Shown here piece by piece: positions 38,044 through 46,123 of a stretch of 64,000 nucleotides of DNA. Source of the stretch: Burkholderia cepacia GG4. GTDB taxonomy: Bacteria; Pseudomonadota; Gammaproteobacteria; Burkholderiales; Burkholderiaceae. A program made the position numbers and the translations under genes. The stretch covers positions 3,162,001-3,226,000 of the forward strand of contig NC_018513.1 of NCBI RefSeq assembly GCF_000292915.1, read 5' to 3'. The notes below the pieces were generated by a model, which was not told the DNA's origin, did no database searches, and saw only the letters and a list, made by a program, of their open reading frames with translations. Numbering within the stretch: the first letter of the stretch is position 1; every line of letters starts with the position of its first letter.

Positions 38044-41037
38044 TTACTGGCAGGCTTCGCACTCGTCGAAGCCAGGATCGCCCGGACGCATCGTGCACAC
38101 CGGACCGTCTGCTTCGACCGGCGCCAGCGCCGCTGCCGCATTGACCGCGCCCGACGATGCATCGCCGCCCGCTGCACCGAAGCCGCCTGCCGCGCCTTGT
38201 GCGCCGCCGCTGCTCGAGCCACCGCTCGTCGGCACTGCGTTCAGCGCGCCGTGTGCGACCGTCGACTTCTCGACGTGCGTCGCCGCCATCGTGCGGAGGT
38301 AGTAGGTCGTCTTCAGACCACGCAGCCATGCGAGCTTGTAGACCTCGTCGAGCTTCTTGCCCGACGCGCCGCCCATGTAGATGTTCAGCGACTGCGCCTG
38401 GTCGATCCACTTCTGGCGACGCGATGCTGCTTCGACCAGCCACGTCGGGTCGACCTCGAACGCCGTCGCGTAAATCGCGCGCAGGTCGGCCGGGATGCGG
38501 TCGATGCGCGACAGCATGCCGTCGAAGTACTTCAGGTCGGCGACCATCACTTCGTCCCACAGGCCGCGCTCCTTCAGGTCGCGAACCAGGTACTCGTTCA
38601 CCACCGTGAATTCGCCCGACAGGTTCGACTTCACGTACAGGTTCTGGAAGGTCGGCTCGATGCACGCCGACACGCCGATGATGTTCGAGATCGTCGCCGT
38701 CGGCGCGATCGCGACGCAGTTCGAGTTGCGCATGCCGTGTGCGGCGATCCGCGAACGCAGCGACGTCCAGTCGAGCGCCTCGGACGTGTCGACCTCGACG
38801 TAGCCGCCGCGCGCTTCCGTCAGCAGCTTCAGCGTGTCCTGCGGGAGGATGCCGCGATCCCACAGCGAACCGCGGTAGCTCGAGTAGCGGCCGCGCTCTT
38901 CGGCCAGCTCGGTCGACGCGTAGTACGCGTAGTAGCAGACCGCTTCCATCGAGCGATCGGCGAACTCGACTGCCGCTTCCGACGCGTACGGCGTGCGCAG
39001 CAGGTGCAGGCAGTCCTGGAAGCCCATGATGCCCATGCCGACCGGACGGTGCTTCAGGTTCGAGTTACGCGCCTTCGGCACCGCGTAGTAGTTGATGTCG
39101 ATCACGTTGTCGAGCATCCGCATCGCGACGCGGATCGTACGCTGCAGCTTGTCGTGGTCGAGCGCGTAGCTGCCGTCGGCCTGCTTCACCAGGTGGGCGA
39201 CGAGGTTCACCGAGCCGAGGTTGCACACCGCGATTTCGGTGTCGCTCGTGTTCAGCGTGATTTCCGTGCACAGGTTCGACGAGTGGACGACGCCGACGTG
39301 CTGCTGCGGCGAGCGCACGTTGCACGGATCCTTGAACGTGATCCACGGGTGGCCCGTTTCGAACAGCATGCCGAGCATCTTGCGCCAGAGCTGCTGCGCC
39401 GGAATCTTCTTGAACAGCTTGATCTCGCCGCGCGCGACCTTGTCTTCGTAAGCCGTGTAAGCCGCCTCGAACTCCGCGCCGAACTTGTCGTGCAGGTCCG
39501 GGCAGGTCGACGGCGAGAACAGCGTCCAGTCGGCACCTTCCATCACGCGCTTCATGAACAGGTCGGGAATCCAGTTCGCCGTGTTCATGTCGTGGGTGCG
39601 GCGGCGATCGTCGCCGGTGTTCTTGCGCAGCTCGAGGAACTCCTCGATGTCGAGGTGCCAGGATTCGAGGTACGCGCACACCGCGCCCTTGCGCTTGCCG
39701 CCCTGGTTGACCGCGACGGCCGTGTCGTTGACGACCTTCAGGAACGGGACCACGCCTTGCGACTTGCCGTTCGTGCCCTTGATATGCGAGCCGAGTGCAC
39801 GCACACGCGTCCAGTCGTTGCCGAGACCGCCGGCGAACTTCGACAGCAGCGCGTTTTCCTTCAGCGCTTCATAGATGCCGTCGAGGTCGTCCGCGACCGT
39901 CGTCAGGTAGCACGACGACAGCTGCGAGCGGTGGGTACCCGAGTTGAACAGCGTCGGCGTCGAGCTCATGAAGTCGAAGCTCGACAGCACGTTGTAGAAC
40001 TCGATCGCGCGCGTCTCGCGGTCGATCTCGTTCAGCGACAGGCCCATTGCGACGCGCATGAAGAATGCCTGCGGCATTTCGATGCGGCTGCCTTCGACAT
40101 GCAGGAAGTAGCGGTCGTACAGCGTCTGCAGGCCGAGATAGCCGAACTGCAGGTCGCGGTTCGCGTCGAGCGCTTCGCCGAGGCGCGTCAGGTCGAACTG
40201 CAGCAGCTTGTCGTCGAGCAGGCCGGCGTCGACGCCGCGCTTCAGGAACTGCGGGAAGTATTCCGCGTAGCGGGCCGACATCTCCGACTGGACCACTTCC
40301 TCGCCGAGGATCTCGCGACGGATCGTGTGGAGCAGGATGCGGGACGTGACCTGGCTGTACGCCGGGTCCTTCTCGATCATCGTGCGCGCAGCAAGGATCG
40401 CCGAGTCGTAGACCTGGCTCATCGGCACGCCGTCGTACAGGTTCTTCACCGTTTCCGCGACGATCGGGTCAGGGTTAACCGCAGCGCCGAGACCGTCGCA
40501 TGCCGACACGATCAGCGCGCGCAGTGCGTTCAGGTCGAGCGGACGCGTGATGCCGTTGTCGACGACGTTGATGCCGGTGTTCGACTCGCCGCCCGCTGCC
40601 GCTGCTTCCTCGCCCGCATGCTGGCGCTCGAGGTGACGCTTCTCGCGATACAGCACGTACGCACGTGCGACGTTGTGCTCGCCGCCGCGCATCAGCGCGA
40701 GTTCGACCTGGTCCTGGATGTCTTCGATATGGAACGTACCGCCGTTCGGACGGCTGCGCACGAGCGCGCGCACGACGTTGTGCGTCAGCTGCTCGACGAG
40801 TTCACGTACGCGCGCCGATGCCGCGCCCTGCCCGCCGTTGACGGCCAGGAAAGCCTTGGTCACCGCGATCGCGATCTTCGAAGGCTCGAACGACACTACG
40901 CTGCCGTTGCGGCGGATCACCTTGTAGTCGGCGAACGTGGCCTGCGGCGCGAGCGCCTGCGCGCCCTGTTCGGTCCCGCCGAGCGGACGGCTCGAGGCGC
41001 TCTCGTACGGGGACGTCGCGTTGTCGGTGGTTTGCAT
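38044..41037 (-). CDS. nrdA: Ribonucleotide reductase class Ia, alpha subunit
   Basis: Catalytic subunit reducing NDPs to dNDPs. 997 aa. An ATP-cone lies near the N-terminus (YKVIRRNGSVVSFEPSKIAIAVTKAF), so activity is dATP-controlled. The barrel includes LFNSGTHRSQLSSCYL (first redox Cys) and NLCTEITLNTSDTEIAVCNLGSVNL (shown here as NLCTEI and CNLGSVNL, radical and redox Cys). The tail ends in CEACQ, the swinging thiol pair reduced by thioredoxin or glutaredoxin. ATG 41037 has AGGAG 8 bases upstream; the frame to 41166 is an overrun. Controlled by an NrdR box pair (see below). Confidence 0.96.
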   Translation of the reverse strand: MQTTDNATSPYESASSRPLGGTEQGAQALAPQATFADYKVIRRNGSVVSFEPSKIAIAVTKAFLAVNGGQGAASARVRELVEQLTHNVVRALVRSRPNGGTFHIEDIQDQVELALMRGGEHNVARAYVLYREKRHLERQHAGEEAAAAGGESNTGINVVDNGITRPLDLNALRALIVSACDGLGAAVNPDPIVAETVKNLYDGVPMSQVYDSAILAARTMIEKDPAYSQVTSRILLHTIRREILGEEVVQSEMSARYAEYFPQFLKRGVDAGLLDDKLLQFDLTRLGEALDANRDLQFGYLGLQTLYDRYFLHVEGSRIEMPQAFFMRVAMGLSLNEIDRETRAIEFYNVLSSFDFMSSTPTLFNSGTHRSQLSSCYLTTVADDLDGIYEALKENALLSKFAGGLGNDWTRVRALGSHIKGTNGKSQGVVPFLKVVNDTAVAVNQGGKRKGAVCAYLESWHLDIEEFLELRKNTGDDRRRTHDMNTANWIPDLFMKRVMEGADWTLFSPSTCPDLHDKFGAEFEAAYTAYEDKVARGEIKLFKKIPAQQLWRKMLGMLFETGHPWITFKDPCNVRSPQQHVGVVHSSNLCTEITLNTSDTEIAVCNLGSVNLVAHLVKQADGSYALDHDKLQRTIRVAMRMLDNVIDINYYAVPKARNSNLKHRPVGMGIMGFQDCLHLLRTPYASEAAVEFADRSMEAVCYYAYYASTELAEERGRYSSYRGSLWDRGILPQDTLKLLTEARGGYVEVDTSEALDWTSLRSRIAAHGMRNSNCVAIAPTATISNIIGVSACIEPTFQNLYVKSNLSGEFTVVNEYLVRDLKERGLWDEVMVADLKYFDGMLSRIDRIPADLRAIYATAFEVDPTWLVEAASRRQKWIDQAQSLNIYMGGASGKKLDEVYKLAWLRGLKTTYYLRTMAATHVEKSTVAHGALNAVPTSGGSSSGGAQGAAGGFGAAGGDASSGAVNAAAALAPVEADGPVCTMRPGDPGFDECEACQ

Positions 41038-41324
41038 GTGCAAAGCTCCTGGTGTTGGATGGTGCGGAGAGAACCGCGGATTAAAACGAACGCTGCGCAA
41101 TGCGGTGCGCGAGCGGTAAGAGGCGAGCGATGCGTCGGGGAAGCCGGTTCGGTCGATGCGCGACAACCGATCCGGTCGTGTGCTTCGTCATGTGTACCTG
41201 CCCCGTCGAAGTTCGCTGCGCTTGATCGCGACGCCCGGACCGCCCGGCCTGGCGCGCCGCCCTGAGAACCCTGTCCGCCGGCGTTGCCCGCCGGCCGGTG
41301 CCGCTCGGGCTTCCCCTGCGACAC

Positions 41325-41340
41325 ACACTATATCTAGTGC
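41325..41340. promoter_or_regulatory. NrdR box, proximal
   Basis: ACACTATATCTAGTGC matches the NrdR consensus acaCwAtATaTwGtgt at nearly every position. It lies just downstream of the predicted nrdA transcription start, 31 bp (three helical turns) from the second box. Confidence 0.85.
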
Positions 41341-41355
41341 AGAACCGCTCAACTG

Positions 41356-41371
41356 GCACCAAGTATAGTGG
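41356..41371. promoter_or_regulatory. NrdR box, distal, overlapping the nrdA -10
   Basis: GCACCAAGTATAGTGG keeps the conserved C, A, T, A, T, A, G, T, G positions of the NrdR site. It covers the -10 box (41362-41367), so bound NrdR, an ATP/dATP-sensing repressor, would exclude RNA polymerase. Confidence 0.8.
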
Positions 41372-41389
41372 ACATTCGGACGAGGTCAA
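41362..41389 (-). promoter_or_regulatory. Sigma-70 promoter of nrdA
   Basis: Minus strand TTGACC (41389-41384), 16-base spacer, TATACT (41367-41362). Start near 41355, giving a leader of about 320 bases. The rest of the 41038-41499 gap shows a GC-rich leader with stems such as GCCGGCGG...CCGCCGGC-like pairs but no gene. Confidence 0.8.
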
Positions 41390-41499
41390 AACGGATAATT
41401 TGCGCTGGAGGTATTGACATCACCCCCGCCCCGCGCAGGCGCAGACGCGACAAGGCATTGGTCGGAAAAAAAAATTTCGCCGGCTCAAAAACCCTGCGC

Positions 41500-42093
41500 T
41501 CAGTGCTGACGGAAAGGAAAGTATTCGGCGGAAAAGCCGGCATCGCCCGCGAAGCGTTGCCAATCGAAATGCGGCCCGGGGTCGGTCTTGCGGCCCGGCG
41601 CGACGTCCGAGTGCCCGGCAACGGCATCGATCGGGTAGCGCGCGGCGAGCGTGCGCGTGAGCCTGCCGAGCGTCGCGTACTGCGCGGCGTCGAACGGCAC
41701 GTCGTCCGCGCCTTCGAGCTCGATGCCGATCGAGAAGTCGTTGCAACGCGGCCGGCCGCGGAACTCGGACGCACCCGCATGCCATGCGCGCTCGTCGCAC
41801 GACACGAACTGCACGAGCTCGCCGTCGCGGCGGATCAGGAAGTGCGCGGACACGCGCACGCCGCGCAGGTGGCTCTGGTAATAGGGGTGCGCATCACAAT
41901 CGAGACGGTTCAGGAACAGCGCTTCGATCGCGTCGCCGCCGAACTCGCCGGGCGGCAGGCTGATGTTGTGGACAACGACGAGCGTCGGCACCGCAGCCGC
42001 GGGCCGCGCCTCGAAATTCGGCGACGGCGCATGGCGCGCTTCGCGCACCCAGCCGTTCACGTCGACCGACAGCAACGTGGGTGCGCCGCTCAT
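41500..42093 (-). CDS. ampD: 1,6-anhydro-MurNAc-L-alanine amidase
   Basis: Cytoplasmic zinc amidase that removes peptides from anhydromuropeptides in wall recycling; its loss is known to derepress AmpC-type beta-lactamases in other bacteria. 197 aa. Zinc ligands His42 (VVVHNISLP), His161 and Asp171 (GHSDVAPGRKTDPGPHFDW), with Lys169 and Glu125 (GIELEG) as catalytic partners, all matching AmpD. ATG 42093 overlaps the upstream stop (ATGA). Confidence 0.94.
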   Translation of the reverse strand: MSGAPTLLSVDVNGWVREARHAPSPNFEARPAAAVPTLVVVHNISLPPGEFGGDAIEALFLNRLDCDAHPYYQSHLRGVRVSAHFLIRRDGELVQFVSCDERAWHAGASEFRGRPRCNDFSIGIELEGADDVPFDAAQYATLGRLTRTLAARYPIDAVAGHSDVAPGRKTDPGPHFDWQRFAGDAGFSAEYFPFRQH

Positions 42094-42407
42094 CGTGCGT
42101 CGTGGCCGCTCGCGCGTGCGCCGTGACGCTGCGCATGCTCGACGCTGCAGAAGTACTCGCCGCCGGCAGCGATCGCGTCGCCCTTCGGCGCATGCACGCC
42201 GCATTCGGCGCAGCGCACCATCGGTTCGGGCAGCGACCGCGCGTCGCCGTTCGGGTGTGCCGCGCCGGCGCCGCCGTGACCGGGCGCACCGTCGTGGCCG
42301 GCGCCGCGGCCGGTGCGCGCCTGCGCGTGCTCCTGGGCCTGGCGCAGCTTGCGCGCGGCCCACGAACCCACGAAGAAAAGGAGAATCAGGAGAAGAATCT
42401 GTCGCAT
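42090..42407 (-). CDS. PP0621-type small membrane-anchored zinc-ribbon protein
   Basis: 105 aa. N-terminal hydrophobic helix (RQILLLILLFFVGSW), a Gly/His/Ala-rich linker, then Cys66-x2-Cys69 (RCAECGVHAP) and Cys87 with His91 (YFCSVEHAQ), a likely metal site. Function unknown; such proteins often lie next to ampD and cytochrome-assembly-like genes. Coupled to ampD by overlap and 13 bases after the CcsA-like gene. Confidence 0.78.
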   Translation of the reverse strand: MRQILLLILLFFVGSWAARKLRQAQEHAQARTGRGAGHDGAPGHGGAGAAHPNGDARSLPEPMVRCAECGVHAPKGDAIAAGGEYFCSVEHAQRHGARASGHDAR

Positions 42408-42420
42408 CGGAAACCTGCGT

Positions 42421-43314
42421 TCAAACCACGGAGCGGTGCAGCAGCACCTCTAAAACAAACCGGCTGCCGACATACGCGAGCAGCAGCGCGACGAACGACA
42501 CAAGCACCCAGCGCGCCGCGCCGCGCCCGCGCCAGCCCGACGTCTTGTGGGCGACCAGCAGGCCGCCGAACATCAGCCACGACAGCACCGCGAACACGGT
42601 CTTGTGGTCGAGCCGCAGCGCGCGCGCCTCGACCTGTTCGCTGAACAGGATCCCCGACGCGAGCGTCAGCGTGAGCAGCACGAAGCCGGCGCCGATCAGG
42701 CGGAACAGCAGCTTCTCGAGCGTGAGGAGCGGCGGCAGCGTTTCGAGCCAGCTCGCGATCCAGCCGGTCGAGCCGTCGCGCCCGCCGCTCCGCAGCGACT
42801 GCAGGCGCCGCTCGACCATCAGCATCAGGACCGCGTGCAGCGCGGCGATCGCAAAGAGGCCGTACGCGATGTTCGCGATCAGGAAGTGCATCTTGAACAG
42901 CGGGGCTGCGGCATATGGCAGCACCCGCACGCCGCCGAACCCGAGCGGCAGCAGCGACGCGCCGCACGCGAGCGGCAGCACCAGCAGGCGCAGGCTGTCG
43001 AGCGGGAAGAAGAAGCTCTCGATCCAGTAGATGCCGGCGCCGAGCCAGAACATCGCGGACAGCGCGAACGCGAAGCCGAAGATCATCGCGTCGTGCGGGA
43101 AGATCGTCATGTGGAGCAGCACGCCGTGCGCCACGAGCGCCGCGAACAGCAGCGCGCGGCCGGCCCCGCTCATCCCCGACGCGGCGGACGCCGGAACCGG
43201 CACGGCCGGCACGCTCGCGACGAGCGGCGCCGCGCCCTGACGGTGCGTGCGCCAGCCTGCGACGGCGAGGCCGCCGTACAGGAATGCAGTGAGGGCATAC
43301 AGTACAATATCCAT
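42421..43314 (-). CDS. CcsA/YpjD-type membrane protein (cytochrome c assembly family)
   Basis: 297 aa with about eight membrane helices. The C-terminal half is the CcsA/CcmC-like domain (KMHFLIANIAYGLFAIAALHAVLML, then a long helix array). E. coli ypjD, of the same family, also lies divergent from ffh, which supports orthology; its function there has been linked to divalent cation tolerance rather than heme. Hence the cytochrome label is only by family. ATG 43314, 89 bases from ffh, divergent promoters between. Confidence 0.82.
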   Translation of the reverse strand: MDIVLYALTAFLYGGLAVAGWRTHRQGAAPLVASVPAVPVPASAASGMSGAGRALLFAALVAHGVLLHMTIFPHDAMIFGFAFALSAMFWLGAGIYWIESFFFPLDSLRLLVLPLACGASLLPLGFGGVRVLPYAAAPLFKMHFLIANIAYGLFAIAALHAVLMLMVERRLQSLRSGGRDGSTGWIASWLETLPPLLTLEKLLFRLIGAGFVLLTLTLASGILFSEQVEARALRLDHKTVFAVLSWLMFGGLLVAHKTSGWRGRGAARWVLVSFVALLLAYVGSRFVLEVLLHRSVV

Positions 43315-43403
43315 GTTCGAAGTTTACACTAGGCCCCCTTCCCGCGACGGCTCCCTTTGTTCAGTTCCGTCGCGCCTTCGGGCCCCACTGTCCATCGCTC
43401 CCC

Positions 43404-44771
43404 ATGCTCGACAATCTCACTCAACGGATGGCGCGCGTCGTCAAGACGCTGCGCGGCGAGGCCCGGCTTACCGAGGCGAACACCCAGGAGATGCTCCGCG
43501 AGGTGCGTCTCGCGCTGCTGGAGGCCGACGTCTCGCTGCCCGTCGTCCGCGAATTCATCGCCAAGGTCAAGGAAAAGGCGCTCGGCGAGGAAGTGATCAG
43601 CAGCCTGTCGCCGGGTCAGGCGCTCGTCGGCGTGGTCCAGAAGGAACTGACCGCCGTGATCGGCGGTGACTACGAAGGCAAGGCTGCCGAGCTGAACCTC
43701 GCGGTCACGCCGCCCGCGGTGATCCTGATGGCCGGCCTGCAGGGCGCCGGCAAGACCACGACCGCCGGCAAGCTCGCGAAGCTGCTGCGCGAGAAGTACA
43801 AGAAGAAGGTGCTGACGGTGTCGTGCGACGTGTATCGCCCGGCCGCCATCATGCAGTTGAAAACGGTGAGCGAACAGGTCGGCGCCGACTTCTTCCCGTC
43901 GACGCCGGACCAGAAGCCCGTCGATATCGCGCTCGCCGCGGTCGACTGGGCGAAGCGCCACTACCATGACGTGCTGATCGTCGACACGGCCGGCCGCCTC
44001 GGCATCGACGAGGCGATGATGCAGGAAATCGCCGCGCTGCACGGCACGCTGAAGCCGGCCGAAACGCTGTTCGTCGTCGACGCGATGCTCGGCCAGGATG
44101 CGGTCAACACCGCGAAGGCGTTCAACGACACGCTGCCGCTCACCGGCGTCGTGCTGACCAAGCTCGACGGCGATTCGCGCGGCGGTGCCGCGCTGTCGGT
44201 GCGTCACATCACGGGCAAGCCGATCAAGTTCGTCGGCGTCGCGGAGAAGCTCGACGGCCTCGAGGTGTTCCACCCGGACCGGATGGCGAACCGGATCCTC
44301 GGCATGGGCGACATCCTCGCGCTCGTCGAGGAAGCGCAGCGCGGCGTTGACGTGCAGGCCGCGCAGAAGCTCGCCGACAAGGTGAAGAAAGGCGGCGACT
44401 TCGACCTGAACGATTTCCGCGCGCAGATCTCGCAGATGAAGAACATGGGCGGCCTGTCGTCGCTGATGGACAAGCTGCCCGCGCAGTTCCAGCAGGCGGC
44501 GGCCGGCGCCGACATGGGCCAGGCCGAGAAGTCGATCCGCCGGATGGAAGGGATCATCAGCTCGATGACGCCCGCCGAGCGCGCGAAACCCGAGATCATC
44601 AAGGCGACGCGCAAGCGCCGCATTGCAGCCGGCGCGGGCGTGCCGGTGCAGGAAGTCAACCGGATGCTGAACCAGTACGATCAGATGCGTACGATGATGA
44701 AGAAGCTGAAGGGCGGCAACATGCAGAAGATGATGCGCGGCCTGAAGGGCATGATGCCCGGCATGCGCTGA
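43404..44771 (+). CDS. ffh: Signal recognition particle protein
   Basis: GTPase that binds signal sequences of nascent membrane proteins and, with 4.5S RNA, delivers ribosomes to FtsY. 455 aa: N domain (1-90), G domain with LQGAGKTTTAGKLA (G1), DTAGR (G3) and TKLDGDSRGGAAL (G4), and the methionine-rich M domain (~310-455) ending KMMRGLKGMMPGMR. The 4.5S RNA gene is not in the window. Confidence 0.97.
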   Translation: MLDNLTQRMARVVKTLRGEARLTEANTQEMLREVRLALLEADVSLPVVREFIAKVKEKALGEEVISSLSPGQALVGVVQKELTAVIGGDYEGKAAELNLAVTPPAVILMAGLQGAGKTTTAGKLAKLLREKYKKKVLTVSCDVYRPAAIMQLKTVSEQVGADFFPSTPDQKPVDIALAAVDWAKRHYHDVLIVDTAGRLGIDEAMMQEIAALHGTLKPAETLFVVDAMLGQDAVNTAKAFNDTLPLTGVVLTKLDGDSRGGAALSVRHITGKPIKFVGVAEKLDGLEVFHPDRMANRILGMGDILALVEEAQRGVDVQAAQKLADKVKKGGDFDLNDFRAQISQMKNMGGLSSLMDKLPAQFQQAAAGADMGQAEKSIRRMEGIISSMTPAERAKPEIIKATRKRRIAAGAGVPVQEVNRMLNQYDQMRTMMKKLKGGNMQKMMRGLKGMMPGMR

Positions 44772-44866
44772 TTCCGCCCGTCGGCCGGGCGCGCGGGTTT
44801 TTGCCGTAGCGCGCGCCGGCCGTTCTGCTTCATTCTTGTTTGTATACCGACTGTCCGCCAGAACAC

Positions 44867-45418
44867 ATGAACCGCGAAGAAGCCCTCCACATTTTCGACC
44901 ACTCCGAAGAGATCGTCTCGGCAGATGCCGTCAACGCATCGATCGCCCGGATGGCCGACGCGATCCGCGCCGAGATCGGCGACGCGTTCCCGCTCGTTCT
45001 CTCGGTGATGGGTGGCGCCGCGGTGTTTACCGGGATGCTGCTGCCGCATCTCGATTTCCCGCTGGAATTCGACTACATCCACCTGACCCGCTACCGCAAC
45101 ACGACGCAGGGCAGCCCGGAGATGCACTGGCGCGTCGCGCCGCGCGAATCGGTGAAGGACCGGATCGTGCTCGTGCTCGACGACATCCTCGACGAAGGAG
45201 AGACGATGGCCGCGATCCGCGACCGCATCCTCGACATGGGCGCGAAACGCTTCATGTCGGCCGTGCTGTGCGAGAAGACGCTCGCGAAGGCGAAACCGCT
45301 GCACCCCGACTTCTGCGGCTTCTCGGTACCGGACCGTTACGTGTTCGGCTGCGGGATGGACGCAAAGGGCTACTGGCGCAACCTGCCGACGATCCGTGCG
45401 CTGACCACGAACGTCTGA
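44867..45418 (+). CDS. Hypoxanthine-guanine phosphoribosyltransferase
   Basis: 183 aa purine-salvage enzyme: base plus PRPP gives IMP or GMP. The PRPP loop is readable as VLVLDDILDEGETM, with VMGGAAVFTGMLLPHL early and FDYIHLTRYRNTTQG in the flexible loop. The type I PRTase fold and length suit Hpt; xanthine as an extra substrate cannot be excluded. Start ATG 44867 lacks a strong ribosome site; an in-frame start at 44840 is possible. Confidence 0.85.
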   Translation: MNREEALHIFDHSEEIVSADAVNASIARMADAIRAEIGDAFPLVLSVMGGAAVFTGMLLPHLDFPLEFDYIHLTRYRNTTQGSPEMHWRVAPRESVKDRIVLVLDDILDEGETMAAIRDRILDMGAKRFMSAVLCEKTLAKAKPLHPDFCGFSVPDRYVFGCGMDAKGYWRNLPTIRALTTNV

Positions 45419-45440
45419 TCGCCCTGCCCGCCATAAAAGA

Positions 45441-45477
45441 AAAAGCGGCGCTCCGGTGTCCCGGAGCGCCGCTTTTT
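45441..45477. terminator. Bidirectional intrinsic terminator, hpt/marC
   Basis: A perfect 16-bp stem AAAAGCGGCGCTCCGG (45441-45456) with 45461-45476, loop TGTC, T-runs on both strands. It serves both convergent genes. Confidence 0.92.
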
Positions 45478-45499
45478 TCGTCGGCCCGCGCCGCCCGTG

Positions 45500-46102
45500 C
45501 TACAGCTGGTGCACGAACGCCCGGATGCCGGCCAGCAGCATCTCGACCGAGATCGCGACGAGCACGAGGCCCATCAGCCGCTCGAACGCCGCGACGGTCC
45601 GCTCGCCGAGCCACTGCTGGATCCGTTCGGCCAGCACCAGCGTGATCGCGCAGACGATCATCGTGACCGTCAACGCGCCAACCCACTCGAACATCTTGCC
45701 CGGCGCCTGCGACGTCAGCAGCATCACCGTCGCGAGCGCCGACGGCCCGGCAAGCGCCGGGATCGCGAGCGGCACGATGAACGGTTCGCCGCCCGCGCGC
45801 GGATCGCTCCCGAGCGCGCCGTCCGGATGCGGGAAGATCATCCGCAGCGCGATCAGGAACAGCACGATGCCGCCGCCGAGCCGCAGCGACAGGTCCGTGA
45901 GGTTCATCATCCGCAGGAAGCGGTCGCCGACCACCATGAAGAACAGCAGGATCACGAACGCGATCCCCACTTCACGCAGGATCAGCTTCACGCGCCGCTC
46001 GCGCGGCACCTCCCGCATCGCCGAAATGAACAGTGGGATGTTGCCCAGCGGATCCGTGATCAGCACGAGGAGCACGGTGGCCGACAGGAAGGTGTATTCC
46101 AC
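45500..46102 (-). CDS. MarC-family integral membrane protein
   Basis: 200 aa with six predicted helices. LVLITDPLGNIPLFISAMREVPRERR near the N-terminus and IPALAGPSALATVML in the second half are the two mirrored NPxG/AGP-type motifs of the MarC family. Function unknown; an early link to multidrug resistance was not upheld for E. coli MarC. It lies 21 bases after proS on the same strand, so possibly co-transcribed. Confidence 0.85.
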   Translation of the reverse strand: MEYTFLSATVLLVLITDPLGNIPLFISAMREVPRERRVKLILREVGIAFVILLFFMVVGDRFLRMMNLTDLSLRLGGGIVLFLIALRMIFPHPDGALGSDPRAGGEPFIVPLAIPALAGPSALATVMLLTSQAPGKMFEWVGALTVTMIVCAITLVLAERIQQWLGERTVAAFERLMGLVLVAISVEMLLAGIRAFVHQL

Positions 46103-46123
46103 CGTGTCCCCCGGTCGCAGTGT

